Below are positions 7,002-16,202 of a stretch of DNA of 33,113 bases, in pieces; position 1 is the stretch's first letter; every line of letters starts with the position of its first letter. Source of the DNA: Rhodospirillaceae bacterium (lineage in GTDB: Bacteria > Pseudomonadota > Alphaproteobacteria > Rhodospirillales > UBA2165); contig PBQI01000106.1 of the NCBI GenBank assembly GCA_002725625.1, positions 1 to 33,113 on the forward strand, written 5' to 3'. The translations under genes and the position numbers were made by a program. Under the pieces are notes generated by a model. The model was not told the origin of the DNA, made no database searches, and saw nothing but the letters and a program-made list of their open reading frames with translations.

Positions 7002-9998
7002 CTATTCGGCAGGGACGGGTTCGCGTCGGATTGCTTTTTCTGTCGCCAGTTCGCTGCTGCCATCCCAGGGTTCTACTTCCACCAAAGCTGCACTGGTCGC
7101 CATGGAGTGGGTCTGCTTGGCCTGGGTGCGCTTGGATGTCAGTTGGTTGAGACAACCGCCCCGATCCACAGAATAACCCGGATCGCCCAAAGGATCGTAA
7201 ACCGCGCAGGATTCATAGCCATGCACGATACCGGGCCGCAATCGCTTGGTAGGCATGGCGGCGCAGACCACGGCGCCCCGGTGATTATGAACCTTCACTA
7301 GGTCGCACATTTTAATGCCTCGGGTCTCAGCGTCTTTGTCGTTCATGCGCAGGGTCCAATAGAAATATCCGTCCACTTCGATACGATGATCAACGATATC
7401 ATTGATATAGGCGTCTTTGCCATCTCCCTGGCTGTGATAGCTGAAGCGGGCATGGGGCGTGATCATTTGCAACGGGTATTTACCGATCATCTCAGTCGTC
7501 CGCGGACCTTCCCAGGACGGCATATATTTAACGATGGGCGGACGTTCGGAATCGTCGGGATCGAAACGCTTCAACGTATTGCACTCGAATTCGATCTTGC
7601 CCGATTGGGTCTGCAGGCCACTGAGGAATTCTTCCGTGTAGTCGGCCGGCAAAGGATGGGGCTCCGGCACGTTCTTTTTCTTGCCTTCGGCAAACCAGCG
7701 GAATGAAACCGGCGAACGCAATTCCTCTTTCAGAGGTTCCACCACGTAGTAGCCTTTGCGGATGAATTCCTTCCAGGAAATTTTCTGCGGCAAGTCAGAT
7801 GAGTCAAACATCCGTTTCACCCAGTCGATTTCGCTCATGCCTTCCGAGAACAAAAGCCCGAGGCCCAACCGGTTGGCCAGCTCGAGGAAAATCTGATAGT
7901 CGGATTTTGACTCGCCCAGGGGTTCGATACATTTGTGCTGGAAGGTAATGACCCGGTGGTTGAGCTGGTTCTGGCCGTGATGGGTATAACCACCGATGCC
8001 GGCCCACTCAGAAATGTCCGGCCGTTCCAGATTGGTGCAGGCAGGCAGGATAATATCGGCAAACTTGGCGTCCCCTTCCAACCAAATGGATTGATTGACG
8101 ACGAATTCCAGCTTGGGCGTACGGTACATTTTTACATAACGGTTGGTGTCGCTCATGGTGCCGAACATGGAGCCGCCATACTTGTATATCATCTTCACCG
8201 GCGCCTGGCCCTTTTTGGGATAGACAATTTTGTCGAACTGGGCTTCGATGGTCTTTCCGTTCCAGGCGTAACCTTCAGCCTTGCCTTCCAGAATAGCTTC
8301 CGGCAATTGCAGGCGCGGAATTTTCTGACTGTTGGTATTGATGGTCGGTAGTTGCGGCATGCGCTGATAGAGGGATACCGAAAGCGCCGTGCCTTGAAGA
8401 TCGCCCGACATGCCGCCGTCGGCATAACCGGGAAAATAGAAATTCAGATCAAGGGGGGTCGCCCGCTGCATATTGCCCAGATTAACCCCGGGCTTGCCAA
8501 TACCCTGCATGGCCATGAGGCAGATCATCGTCCGCGACCATTGAATCCCCGTAGGATTGCGGCAGGCCCCACCGTAGCCATTGCCGGCGCCGCCAGCGGA
8601 CAAATAGGTTTTTTTGTTTCCCCAGGAACGGGCCAGAGCACGCACGTCCTTGGCGGCAATGCCGGTTTCATCGGCCTGCCATTCGGGCGATTTGGGCACA
8701 CCATCCTCATCGCCGAGGATGTAGGCTTTCCATTTGTCAAACCCCCCGGTGCGCTTCTCTACATAGTCCTTGTCGTAAAGATTTTCTGTGATCCAGACAT
8801 AAGCGATGGCCATGGCCATGGCCGGGTCCGTCGTCGGCTTGGGCGCCAGCCACTTGCCGCCCAGCATCTGGGCCGTATCGTTGTAATGGGGATCGATATG
8901 GACGAAATCGATGTCCAATTCCTTCAGCCACTGGCGGCGGATGGAGCCTTCCTGAGATGCATAATTACCGGACGTGGATTCCGGATTGCTCGACCAGAAT
9001 ACCACCATCTCGCAATGCTTGAGGAGGTCTTCGACGGTGCCGTAGCTCTCCGACATGCCAACCCGCAGACTGTGACCCCAATGATGGAGACCGCCCCAAT
9101 ACCAGCCCTCCCAGCTGTCCGGGTTATGGTGGACCTCGGTATGACCGATCAAATTCATAAAGCGAAAATTGGCCGAAAGGTAATAACCAATATTGCCCCA
9201 GGTATGGTGGGAGCCATGGGAAGATGCAATGGCGCCGGGCCCGTAATCCCGCTTCATGCGTTTGATCTCCCCGGCAACGATATCGAGGGCCTCGTCCCAG
9301 CTGATGCGCTCATATCCGGAGACGCCCCGGTTTTCGCAGTTACGCTCCCCATTCGGGTCGAAATCCACCCGTTTCAGCGGGTGCAAAATTCGGTCTGGAG
9401 AATAGACCGCCGACTTCCAGTTCTGACCGTGGGGCGAAAGCGTGGTCTTTCGAGGCGGCGTGAACTTTTTACCACGGGCCTCGATGGTCCAGGTACCGGG
9501 ATCGCTGTCATCGAAATCGATGGTAGTGGTGCGGATCAGTTTGCCGTCCTTGACGTAAACGAAAACCGGACCGCCATTGGTCATGCTGGTATAGCGTTTC
9601 ACGCCGGCAGGCATATCGATGCCATATTTCCAGCCGATATTCTGGGTCAGCATCACCGTCTGGGCGAACCAGAAGGCGTCCTCATCCGAGCCCGCCATGG
9701 TCAGGTTGAATTCCTTCTGGGCATCTATTTGCTGCTGGTAATCCACCGGTGGCACCAACAGACGGAAGCCAATATCCACGTCCTTAAAGCCCATGCAGAT
9801 GTCGGGATCCGGATGTATACCGACTTTTGACGTCACACGGCCGTCTTTGAAAGTAAAGTAACGCCCGGCGCTTCCGTCGTTGATCCTGATTTGGGCAACG
9901 AGGTTTTTCTCCCTAAGCCGTGCCCGGAAAGCCGGGTACCGCCACGCCGTAATTTTAAACAGCCAGTGAAGTCCATAGAGGATTAAGGAGAATTTCAT
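7002..9998 (-). CDS. SCP2-like domain fused to a transhydroxylase-type molybdopterin enzyme
   Basis: 998 residues. From about residue 139 ([16 protein letters not shown]) to near residue 985 it follows the large subunit of pyrogallol-phloroglucinol transhydroxylase: the GSHHTWGN segment (H264/H265), NPDSWEGW (D294-S295-W296, where S295 would ligate molybdenum), [28 protein letters not shown] and [10 protein letters not shown]. As in that subfamily, the usual N-terminal Cys cluster for a 4Fe-4S centre is absent. Residues about 20-125 form an extra N-terminal part ([31 protein letters not shown]) that looks like an SCP2/sterol-carrier lipid-binding domain. There is no Tat signal, so it is cytoplasmic. 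The iron-sulfur small subunit of the known enzyme is not encoded nearby. It is third in the hmgA-fahA operon, 33 bp after fahA, with AGGTAACGAT before its ATG. Confidence 0.88.
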   Translation of the reverse strand: MKFSLILYGLHWLFKITAWRYPAFRARLREKNLVAQIRINDGSAGRYFTFKDGRVTSKVGIHPDPDICMGFKDVDIGFRLLVPPVDYQQQIDAQKEFNLTMAGSDEDAFWFAQTVMLTQNIGWKYGIDMPAGVKRYTSMTNGGPVFVYVKDGKLIRTTTIDFDDSDPGTWTIEARGKKFTPPRKTTLSPHGQNWKSAVYSPDRILHPLKRVDFDPNGERNCENRGVSGYERISWDEALDIVAGEIKRMKRDYGPGAIASSHGSHHTWGNIGYYLSANFRFMNLIGHTEVHHNPDSWEGWYWGGLHHWGHSLRVGMSESYGTVEDLLKHCEMVVFWSSNPESTSGNYASQEGSIRRQWLKELDIDFVHIDPHYNDTAQMLGGKWLAPKPTTDPAMAMAIAYVWITENLYDKDYVEKRTGGFDKWKAYILGDEDGVPKSPEWQADETGIAAKDVRALARSWGNKKTYLSAGGAGNGYGGACRNPTGIQWSRTMICLMAMQGIGKPGVNLGNMQRATPLDLNFYFPGYADGGMSGDLQGTALSVSLYQRMPQLPTINTNSQKIPRLQLPEAILEGKAEGYAWNGKTIEAQFDKIVYPKKGQAPVKMIYKYGGSMFGTMSDTNRYVKMYRTPKLEFVVNQSIWLEGDAKFADIILPACTNLERPDISEWAGIGGYTHHGQNQLNHRVITFQHKCIEPLGESKSDYQIFLELANRLGLGLLFSEGMSEIDWVKRMFDSSDLPQKISWKEFIRKGYYVVEPLKEELRSPVSFRWFAEGKKKNVPEPHPLPADYTEEFLSGLQTQSGKIEFECNTLKRFDPDDSERPPIVKYMPSWEGPRTTEMIGKYPLQMITPHARFSYHSQGDGKDAYINDIVDHRIEVDGYFYWTLRMNDKDAETRGIKMCDLVKVHNHRGAVVCAAMPTKRLRPGIVHGYESCAVYDPLGDPGYSVDRGGCLNQLTSKRTQAKQTHSMATSAALVEVEPWDGSSELATEKAIRREPVPAE

Positions 9999-10031
9999 AT
10001 CGTTACCTATTTCATTAAAATAATGACTTAT

Positions 10032-11369
10032 TTAAATTGGTCCGGGCGGTTTCACTTTCGACCGGCACTCGCCGAGCCCGATCCTCACCGCCCCTTCTTT
10101 TTCACACCAGGCGCGCATGATCACTTCATCACCGTCTTCCAGGAAAGTGCGGGTTTCGCCGGTGGGCAACTCAATGGGCCTTTGACCGGCCCAGGACGCT
10201 TCCATGATCGATCCAAACTGTCCCGGTTCCTGGCCTGAAATAGTGCCGCTGCCGAGATAGTCGCCAGGATGCAGGTCGCAGCCGTTGCTGGCGTGGTGGG
10301 TCACCATCTGGAATATGGTCCAGTAAGTGTCCTTGAAATTGGTCGCGCCGATCACCTGCGGCGCCACACCTTCAGTGCGCATGCGCGCCGTTTGAATGGA
10401 CGTTTCGAACCGAATATCAAGCCCGCCCGCCTCTTCAACTGCCGGCGATGATAAATACGGCAACGGCGCCGGGTCGCCGTCGGGACGATTGTAGGCATGG
10501 GTGCGGAACGGCGCCATGGCCTCCAGCGTGACGATCCACGGTGAGATATGGGTGGCAAAGTTCTTGGCCAAGAACGGGCCCAACGGCTGGTATTCCCAAC
10601 CCTGAATGTCCCGGGCCGACCAATCGTTGAGAATATTGATGCCGAAGATGTGATCCTCCGCCTCATCGATGGCAAAGGGCGCGCCCAGATTGTTGCCAGG
10701 GCCGACAAATATGCCTAGCTCTGTTTCGTAATCCAGGCGCTTACTGGGTCCGAAGCTGGGGGAGTCTGCGTCGGGCGCTTTGGACTGTCCCATGGGCCGT
10801 ATGGTGGGCTCACCCGAAACCCGGATTGACGACGACCGGCCATGATAAGCAATGGGTACGTGCTTGAAATTAGGCATCAGCGGATTGGGATTGTCGGGGC
10901 GGTTGATCATACCCATGTGGGTGGCGTGATTGACCGAAGAGAAGAAATCGGTGAAGTCGCCGATTTGCGCCGGCACCGCCATTTCCGCATCCACCATGGG
11001 AACTAATGATTCCCTGAGGGTGTCGCGCAGATCCGCTTCCGCCCCCCCTTCCCTCAGCAGTTCCGACAAGCGAGCCCGCAAAGCCGACCAGTATCTACCC
11101 CCCAACGCCATCAGAGGATTAAGATACAGACCCGTGCAGGCCTGAGCGGCTTCCTTGGCAGCACCTTCGAAAAGGTCTTTGTCCAGGCAGGCATCGATAT
11201 CCAGAATTTGGTCGCCGATGGCGACTCCGCCCCGCATATATTCTTCCGGTCCATTGGCCCGAAAGACGCCGAAAGGCAGATTCTGGATGGGAAAGTCAGC
11301 GCCGGCTTCGTTGGCCGACTTGACCCAGCTCTTCAAAGCCGGATCATGGGTTCCATTGAGCTGGCTCAT
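10032..11369 (-). CDS. fahA: fumarylacetoacetase
   Basis: 445 residues, the full size of fumarylacetoacetate hydrolase, which splits fumarylacetoacetate to fumarate and acetoacetate at the end of homogentisate degradation. The small N-terminal domain ([10 protein letters not shown]) precedes the FAH fold with [13 protein letters not shown] (metal Asp and catalytic His), [13 protein letters not shown] (metal Glu residues), [19 protein letters not shown] and [15 protein letters not shown]. Its ATG overlaps the hmgA stop by four bases (ATGA), showing translational coupling, and the molybdoenzyme gene follows after 33 bp. Catalysis is divalent-metal dependent in the cytosol. Confidence 0.97.
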   Translation of the reverse strand: MSQLNGTHDPALKSWVKSANEAGADFPIQNLPFGVFRANGPEEYMRGGVAIGDQILDIDACLDKDLFEGAAKEAAQACTGLYLNPLMALGGRYWSALRARLSELLREGGAEADLRDTLRESLVPMVDAEMAVPAQIGDFTDFFSSVNHATHMGMINRPDNPNPLMPNFKHVPIAYHGRSSSIRVSGEPTIRPMGQSKAPDADSPSFGPSKRLDYETELGIFVGPGNNLGAPFAIDEAEDHIFGINILNDWSARDIQGWEYQPLGPFLAKNFATHISPWIVTLEAMAPFRTHAYNRPDGDPAPLPYLSSPAVEEAGGLDIRFETSIQTARMRTEGVAPQVIGATNFKDTYWTIFQMVTHHASNGCDLHPGDYLGSGTISGQEPGQFGSIMEASWAGQRPIELPTGETRTFLEDGDEVIMRAWCEKEGAVRIGLGECRSKVKPPGPI

Positions 11370-12679
11370 GAGGCGTCTCCCGGGAAATGCTTCTTCAGAC
11401 CCTGCCAGCAGTCGGCGTAATCATCCTGAAGTAGTTCCGTCTCCATGGCGAACTGGGTCGCCCGGTAGTTGAGGCAGGTCTCGAACATGAAGGCCTGGGT
11501 ATTGTCGATATATTCCGGTATCAACGTCACGTTGCTAGCGGCCTCGAAAACATCGCCGTCATTGCCATGGGGCACCATGCAATTGTGCAGGCTGCAGCCG
11601 CCGGGGACAAAGCCCTCCTTGCGGCCGTCATATTCACCCTCGATCAGTCCCATGAATTCGCTCATCACGTTGCGGTGGTACCAAGGTGGCCGGTAAGTAT
11701 TTTCCGCCACCATCCAACGGGGCGGAAAAATAACGAAATCGATGTTGGCTGTACCCGGCGATGTGGTAGGTGAGGTCAGTACGGTAAAGATAGACGGGTC
11801 CGGATGATCGTAGCTGACGGAACCGATCACGTTGTAATCCGCTAGATCGTATTTGTATGGCGCATAGTTGCCATGCCAGGCCACCACATCCAACGGCGAA
11901 TGGCTGATGGGCGCATCCCAGATGTTGCCCTGCATCTTGCAGGTCAGGGTGAAGTCCCCTTCCTTGTCCTCAAAGGCTGCTACAGGCGTTTTGAAATCAC
12001 GCGGGTTGGCCAGACCGTTGGAACCGATGGGACCTAGGCTGGGTATGCGCAGCAGCGCACCAAAATTTTCACAGACATAACCACGGGACGGGCCATCGGG
12101 TAGTTCCACCCTAAATTTAATACCCCGTTGAATAACGGCGATCTCGTTGGGAGCGATCTCGATAAAACCCATCTCCGTATGGAGGTGCAGCCTGCCTTGT
12201 TGAGGCACGAACAGCATCTCGCCATCGACATTGTAGAAATATCGGTCTGCCATGGATTTGTTGCAGGCATAAACATGAGCCGCCAAACCGGACCCGGTCG
12301 TGGCGTCCCCGGCGCCCGCCATGGTGACCAGACCGTCAATAAAATCGGATGGCTTATCGGGCATAGGCAGCGGGTCCCAGCGCTGCTGGTTGGGGGTGAT
12401 AGGCTGTCCATCGAAAGGCGCGCCCCGGATGAGGCCGCTGTCACCCGGCACGAACCGGTCATGCACTACGGAAGGCCGAATTCGGTAGAGCCAACTCCGC
12501 CGGTTGACTTCCCGAGGGGCGGTAAAAGCCGTCCCTGTCAGTTGTTCGGCATAGAGTCCCAAAAGTGCTTTTTGCGGTGAATTGCCACGGGCCGGTAAGG
12601 CGCCTTCAGCAGCTTCTGTCGCCAGTTCGTTGCCGAACCCGGTCTGGTATTTCTGATCTGTCTTAACTGTCGATTTCAT
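11366..12679 (-). CDS. hmgA: homogentisate 1,2-dioxygenase
   Basis: 437 residues, normal for the family. It opens homogentisate to maleylacetoacetate using Fe(II) and O2. Landmarks are [13 protein letters not shown] at the N-terminus, the segment [11 protein letters not shown], and the iron ligands in PPWYHRN (H335), SEFMG (E341) and MVPHGND (H371), which fall at the same numbers as in the human enzyme. It is the first gene of the minus-strand operon hmgA-fahA-molybdoenzyme and is divergent from a MarR regulator, with operator-like repeats 135-188 bases upstream of its ATG. A weak CAGGGAA site precedes the ATG. No maiA (maleylacetoacetate isomerase) or hppD gene is adjacent. Confidence 0.98.
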   Translation of the reverse strand: MKSTVKTDQKYQTGFGNELATEAAEGALPARGNSPQKALLGLYAEQLTGTAFTAPREVNRRSWLYRIRPSVVHDRFVPGDSGLIRGAPFDGQPITPNQQRWDPLPMPDKPSDFIDGLVTMAGAGDATTGSGLAAHVYACNKSMADRYFYNVDGEMLFVPQQGRLHLHTEMGFIEIAPNEIAVIQRGIKFRVELPDGPSRGYVCENFGALLRIPSLGPIGSNGLANPRDFKTPVAAFEDKEGDFTLTCKMQGNIWDAPISHSPLDVVAWHGNYAPYKYDLADYNVIGSVSYDHPDPSIFTVLTSPTTSPGTANIDFVIFPPRWMVAENTYRPPWYHRNVMSEFMGLIEGEYDGRKEGFVPGGCSLHNCMVPHGNDGDVFEAASNVTLIPEYIDNTQAFMFETCLNYRATQFAMETELLQDDYADCWQGLKKHFPGDAS

Positions 12680-12813
12680 CTGACTGTGTTCCCTGAGCGT
12701 TAGAAATCCATTTGCGAATAAATATTACTAAATTTATCTCAAGTTAAGACTGGTTTATGGAAAAATGATCTCTTATCAACCGAAATTTTCATCGGAGGCC
12801 TTTTATATTTGCC

Positions 12814-12839
12814 ATATTAGTTTCATTTGCAACTAATAT
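12814..12839. promoter_or_regulatory. MarR-type operator 1 in the hmgA-marR gap
   Basis: A perfect inverted repeat, ATATTAGTT and AACTAATAT, with an 8-base spacer TCATTTGC. It lies between the divergent hmgA and MarR genes, 80-105 bases before the MarR ATG. A similar element follows with centres 28 bp apart. By position it is the likely autoregulatory and hmgA-control site of the MarR protein. Confidence 0.7.
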
Positions 12840-12843
12840 CAAT

Positions 12844-12867
12844 GATAATTTCATTTGAAACCAATAT
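12844..12867. promoter_or_regulatory. MarR-type operator 2 in the hmgA-marR gap
   Basis: An imperfect copy of operator 1. The core TTTCATTTGAAA at 12849-12860 is itself an inverted repeat (TTTCA and TGAAA), flanked by GATAA on the left and CCAATAT on the right. It is 52-75 bases before the MarR start. Confidence 0.6.
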
Positions 12868-12918
12868 ACGTTATTATGTGTAGACGAGCTTTTACTGACC
12901 AATCGGCGGCGGATAAGG

Positions 12919-13401
12919 ATGCAAAAAGTTCTGGGAATCAAAAAAAATGGCGACGGAAAAGCCCCGGACGCATTGAATCTACGGGATTTTCTCCCCTACC
13001 GTCTGGCCACATTGGCCAAGGAAATATCCACGTCATTCGCCATAACCTATGAGGCCCGATTCGGCATTACCATCCCCCAATGGCGGGTAATGTCGACCTT
13101 GGGTAATTTTCCCAACTGCTCGGCGTCACACGTGGCCGAATACGCCAACCTGGATAAAGTGCAGGTGAGCCGCGCCGTCTCCGGTCTGGTGGAAATGGGG
13201 TATGTCACCCGCAGCCTGGATGACCGCGACCGCCGCAACTCGGTTCTCAGACTTTCCGCCAAAGGCCAGGAAATCTACCAGCAGATCATCCCCGTCGCCC
13301 GCGACTTCGAAGCCCGCTTTACGGAAGTGCTGACCAGCGAAGAAAATGCCCAACTGGACATTCTTCTCGCCAGACTGATGAAAAAGGCCAAAAGACGTTA
13401 A
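12919..13401 (+). CDS. MarR-family transcriptional regulator of the homogentisate operon
   Basis: 160 residues with the MarR winged helix: FGITIPQWRVMSTLGNF (helix-turn-helix entry), SASHVAEYANLDKVQVSRAVSGLVEMG (recognition helix) and the wing DDRDRRNSVLRLSAKGQEIY. Helices at both ends would form the dimer and ligand pocket. It is divergent from hmgA, matching the usual arrangement of HmgR-type repressors that release DNA when bound by an aromatic intermediate; the ligand here is unknown. The ATG at 12919 has only a weak AAGG immediately before it. An earlier non-ATG start cannot be excluded because the frame is open upstream. The 3' end overlaps a small minus-strand frame. Confidence 0.93.
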   Translation: MQKVLGIKKNGDGKAPDALNLRDFLPYRLATLAKEISTSFAITYEARFGITIPQWRVMSTLGNFPNCSASHVAEYANLDKVQVSRAVSGLVEMGYVTRSLDDRDRRNSVLRLSAKGQEIYQQIIPVARDFEARFTEVLTSEENAQLDILLARLMKKAKRR

Positions 13402-13508
13402 AGAAACTGGCGGTGCACCACCATACCCAACTGCACAAAGCCATAGGTGATCATTCCGAAAATAACGGCGTACAGTACAACTTTGAGATGGGTCTTGAGG
13501 CGCTCCAT
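13398..13508 (-). CDS. possible small single-pass membrane protein
   Basis: A 36-residue frame beginning MERLKTHLK and followed by one clear hydrophobic helix (VVLYAVIFGMITYGFVQLGMVV), with a basic end HRQFL. The frame stays open upstream to about 13619 through a GTG, which would add a second hydrophobic patch. It is tail-to-tail with the MarR gene, overlapping by 3 bases. No good ribosome-binding site is visible before the ATG. The regular hydrophobic helix and positive N-terminus favour a real short membrane protein, but chance is possible. I do not recognise a family. Confidence 0.35.
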   Translation of the reverse strand: MERLKTHLKVVLYAVIFGMITYGFVQLGMVVHRQFL

Positions 13509-13680
13509 GGTGGGAGAGTAACGGAAAAGGCGAAAGATGAAAGCCCGCGGGGTAGGAGAAGGCTTTCTCACACGTACGCACAAAACGAAGAGTACAAAAA
13601 CCCAGCATTTACCGTGCACCTAAAAATGCCTGCTGTTTGTCCAATTCTATTGCAGCAAAATCTCTTTGGTACGGCTTTCA

Positions 13681-14427
13681 TTATGAAATCAAAATCATCA
13701 GGCTGATGGCGATGAGCATCCAATAAATGATTATTCGGAAGGCCTGCGCGGGTATGATGTTGAACAGACGCGCGCCGGCCCAAACGCTGGCCATGTAGGG
13801 CAGCACCAACACGGCGACGTTGATGAGAACTTTCTTGGATACCGCGTCGGCCATCAACATGGAGACCAGGACCGTTAATCCCATCATCGTCGTGATGATG
13901 GCGATGTTTGCCCGATGCTCTTTCGCGGTACCAGGTAGCGACATCAGATACAACACCAAAGGTGGCCCACCCACACCGGCGACACCGCTAACGGTGCCGC
14001 CGATGGCGCCGGTAATAAATCCAGGAATAAAGCCGCGCGGGCCTTTGTAAGTCCACCCCATCAGGCTGACGACCGTCACAAAAATAACAGCAGCAGCGAT
14101 AATTTTTTTCACGATTTCGGGGTCCAGGGTAATTAGTAAGACTGTCCCAACCGGCGTAAAACAAAGTCCCGCCACGATCATCGGCCGAACGTCGCGCCAA
14201 CTTACCAAAGGTATCGCCGGTATGGTGATTTGTATGGAGGCGAATATGCCCAACCCGACAACGGAAGCGATAGCTTCAACCGGGCCCCATAGTAGCGCCA
14301 ACAGCGGCACCATGACCAAACCGGACGCGAACCCCGTAAAGCCACGGATCACGCCGCCTGCAAATATGATCAGCAGCGCATATACATATTCAAGGGTCAG
14401 AGAATCCACGGACGACAGTACTTTCAC
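13681..14427 (-). CDS. TauE/SafE-family sulfite/organic anion exporter (copy 1)
   Basis: 248 residues, almost entirely hydrophobic with about eight membrane segments. It has the family's duplicated half: an N-terminal RGFTGFASGLVMVPLLALL and a central ITGAIGGTVSGVAGVGGPPLVLYL. TauE/SafE proteins move sulfite, sulfonates or other small organic anions across the inner membrane; the substrate here is unknown. It is the downstream member of a tandem pair (copy 2 at 14551-15279) with an exact 870 bp period. The central part is nearly identical between copies while the rest has diverged. No transport partner genes are adjacent; the nearby aromatic genes make an aromatic-acid or sulfonate export role possible but unproven. 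Confidence 0.9.
   Translation of the reverse strand: MKVLSSVDSLTLEYVYALLIIFAGGVIRGFTGFASGLVMVPLLALLWGPVEAIASVVGLGIFASIQITIPAIPLVSWRDVRPMIVAGLCFTPVGTVLLITLDPEIVKKIIAAAVIFVTVVSLMGWTYKGPRGFIPGFITGAIGGTVSGVAGVGGPPLVLYLMSLPGTAKEHRANIAIITTMMGLTVLVSMLMADAVSKKVLINVAVLVLPYMASVWAGARLFNIIPAQAFRIIIYWMLIAISLMILIS
13866..14049. repeat. near-identical block shared by tandem exporter genes (copy 1)
   Basis: Aligned without gaps at an offset of 870 bases to 14736-14919, I count 6 differences in 184 bases (about 97% identity). Flanking coding sequence diverges sharply: past 14049 many positions differ. It covers the ITGAIGGT and GVGGPPLVLYLMSL region. The sharp edges suggest gene conversion. Confidence 0.9.
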
Positions 14428-14550
14428 GGATTGGAAAAACTGTCATTGTAGATGGTGCCGCTGGACTCACAACCGGATTCAGGTAACCGTTGTGCTATCC
14501 GCAACCGGCCATAAAAACCAGCGCACCGGCAATACAAAGACGCAAAGCCC

Positions 14551-15279
14551 TCACGATATCAAAATCATCAAACTTATAACGACGAGCATCCAAAGGATAA
14601 TCAATCGGAATGCCCTTTGCGGGAGGATTAAGAAGAGCCGCGTCCCGACCCAAACACTGGCCATAAAGGGAAAAGCCAATACGGCAACGCGAATAAGCGC
14701 TTCGGTAGTTATAACATCTGCAACCAGCATCGACGCCAGGACCGTTAATCCCATCATCGTCGTGATGATGGCGATGTTTGCCCGATGCTCTTTCGCGGTA
14801 CCAGCTAGCGACATCAGATACAATACCAAAGGTGGCCCACCCACACCGGCGACACCGTTAACGGTACCGCCGATGGCGCCGGTAATAAATCCAGGAATAA
14901 AGCCGCTCGGACCTTTGTACTGCCATCCCAAAATGCTGATGACGGTAATGAACAGCACCGCAACGGCAATGATTTTTTTGATCAGCATAGGGTCCAACGC
15001 CACCAGCAGCGCCGTTCCAATCGGCGTAAAGCAGAAACCCGCCAGGATCATCGGTCTCACCGCACGCCAATTAACGATGGGAAGCACCGGGACCGTGATC
15101 TGTAGGGAGGCAAGAAAGGTCAAACCCACCATAATGGTAATAGCCTGCAAAGGCCCCCAGAGGAGCGTCAACAGCGGCACTATTATCAATCCGGACGCGA
15201 AACCGGTAAAACCGTGCACCACGCCAGCGGCGGAAATGATAAGCAAAGCGTACAGATAATCTAAAGTAAGGAATTCCAC
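14551..15279 (-). CDS. TauE/SafE-family sulfite/organic anion exporter (copy 2)
   Basis: 242 residues with the same fold as copy 1 (VHGFTGFASGLIIVPLLTLL, then ITGAIGGTVNGVAGVGGPPLVLYLMSL). It apparently starts with GTG at 15277-15279, giving MEFLTLDYLYALL; copy 1 has an ATG 18 bases further out in the aligned sequence (MKVLSSVDSLTLEYVY). It is the upstream gene of the pair, 123 bp before copy 1 on the same strand. Short identical words upstream of both genes (CATTGTAGATG and ACAACC, again 870 bases apart) show the duplication included the 5' region. The substrate is unknown, and whether both copies are functional cannot be judged; both are fully open. Confidence 0.9.
   Translation of the reverse strand: MEFLTLDYLYALLIISAAGVVHGFTGFASGLIIVPLLTLLWGPLQAITIMVGLTFLASLQITVPVLPIVNWRAVRPMILAGFCFTPIGTALLVALDPMLIKKIIAVAVLFITVISILGWQYKGPSGFIPGFITGAIGGTVNGVAGVGGPPLVLYLMSLAGTAKEHRANIAIITTMMGLTVLASMLVADVITTEALIRVAVLAFPFMASVWVGTRLFLILPQRAFRLIILWMLVVISLMILIS
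14736..14919. repeat. near-identical block shared by tandem exporter genes (copy 2)
   Basis: Partner of 13866-14049, offset exactly 870 bases. See that entry for the count of differences. Confidence 0.9.
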
Positions 15280-15507
15280 TCTGGGGCCAAACCTATGGAA
15301 ATAATTTATAAGCCATTGTAGATGAAGAAAACGGGCTTACAACCAGTATGGGATCAATGACTTACTCTCGTTTGTGGCTCTATTTGGCTTCAGCTTACCA
15401 TTCTTGGCGTCATCGACCAGACAATGCAGAACAACCGCCAGATAGATAACCTTTGCATAGCATAGTGCCAATTTCTCACTGCTCAGCGGCACCGATATTT
15501 CGGTTTC
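15280..15507. other. intergenic, duplicated 5' leader of exporter copy 2
   Basis: Contains CATTGTAGATG at 15314 and ACAACC nearby, matching the region before exporter copy 1 at the same 870-base offset. Nothing else recognisable is seen up to the small frame ending at 15508. Confidence 0.5.
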
Positions 15508-15747
15508 TCAAAACTTGATGAAAGACTGCCAGTTACCTTTATACCTGGACCGGGCCAGGGTGATCCGGCCACCGTGATTTAGATCACCCCACCACGCTAC
15601 ATCAGGCTCCAATTTGCAGTTGCAGACTTCTTCCTTAACGGCGGCGATTTTAAGATCAAGATCTGTCACCGATGTGGACAAGCATTTTGCCACGGCAACG
15701 CGTTCGTTAATTTTTTGAGCGTATTCGGCCAATTGCGAACCCTTCAT
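15508..15747 (-). CDS. hypothetical protein, possibly part of a stop-interrupted gene
   Basis: 79 residues starting MKGSQLAEYAQKINERVAVA and ending RYKGNWQSFIKF. The amphipathic N-terminal helix and later Cys pair (VCNCKL) look protein-like rather than random. I recognise no family. In the same frame, just upstream on the minus strand, 14 codons run back to a TAA (15790-15792). Beyond that lie 36 more open codons (15793-15900) containing KYKGDWYAYVWKW, which echoes the RYKGNW at this protein's end. The gene may therefore once have been longer. No strong ribosome site precedes the ATG (GGGGC about 10 bases away). Confidence 0.4.
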   Translation of the reverse strand: MKGSQLAEYAQKINERVAVAKCLSTSVTDLDLKIAAVKEEVCNCKLEPDVAWWGDLNHGGRITLARSRYKGNWQSFIKF

Positions 15748-16202
15748 TTTTATGCCCCGGAACTTCTTGACCGGAGTTTTCTTCGGCTTTTAAAGGTGAA
15801 CAACCTTTTTCCGATGGCTTTGCCATTTCCAGACATAGGCATACCAGTCGCCTTTGTATTTAGTATGTACGTAGGCGGAAATTTTATCATGGACCTTCGA
15901 TCATCAGGCGACGTCGGGCAAAGTCATCCACCGATCAATCAAACCTCTACCCCTACCAAATGGGACTGTGGCAATGGCTTGAGTATGGAGGTGGAATAGG
16001 CCGGAAATTGGGCTAAAGTCATCGTCGCCGGGAAAAGATAGCGCCTGCCAAGAGCACGTTCGGATGCCCGGTATTCCTCAGATGGCCGCGACGTGTGGAG
16101 TACCAGAACAAACTACGCTGGACCGATCTTAGCGCGCCGTCGCGCACCTGCCCGCGAATAGGCAATTAGTTTAAATCGCCAACGCCAATTTTAGCGGAAT
16201 TC
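15748..16202. other. intergenic with probable decayed coding sequence
   Basis: 15793-15900 on the minus strand is open and looks protein-coding (see the preceding small gene). From 15901 to 16202 there are only short open stretches in changing frames. I see no transposase, RNA or clear terminator. Confidence 0.35.

Noticed and set aside
8352-9830. 492-codon open frame on the plus strand
   Set aside because: It is fully antisense to the molybdoenzyme gene, has no family motifs, and is the expected shadow of a long gene with biased codons.
9991-10031. TTTCATTAAAAT before the molybdoenzyme gene, resembling the MarR element
   Set aside because: Only half of the motif is present and the region is AT-rich; the gene is already in the hmgA operon.
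14222-15259. 345-codon plus-strand frame across both exporter genes
   Set aside because: Antisense to two clear TauE/SafE genes and repetitive in the same way because of their duplication; no protein features.
16001-16202. Possible transposase remnant
   Set aside because: Short open pieces in several frames but no DDE, HTH or terminal inverted repeat could be recognised.
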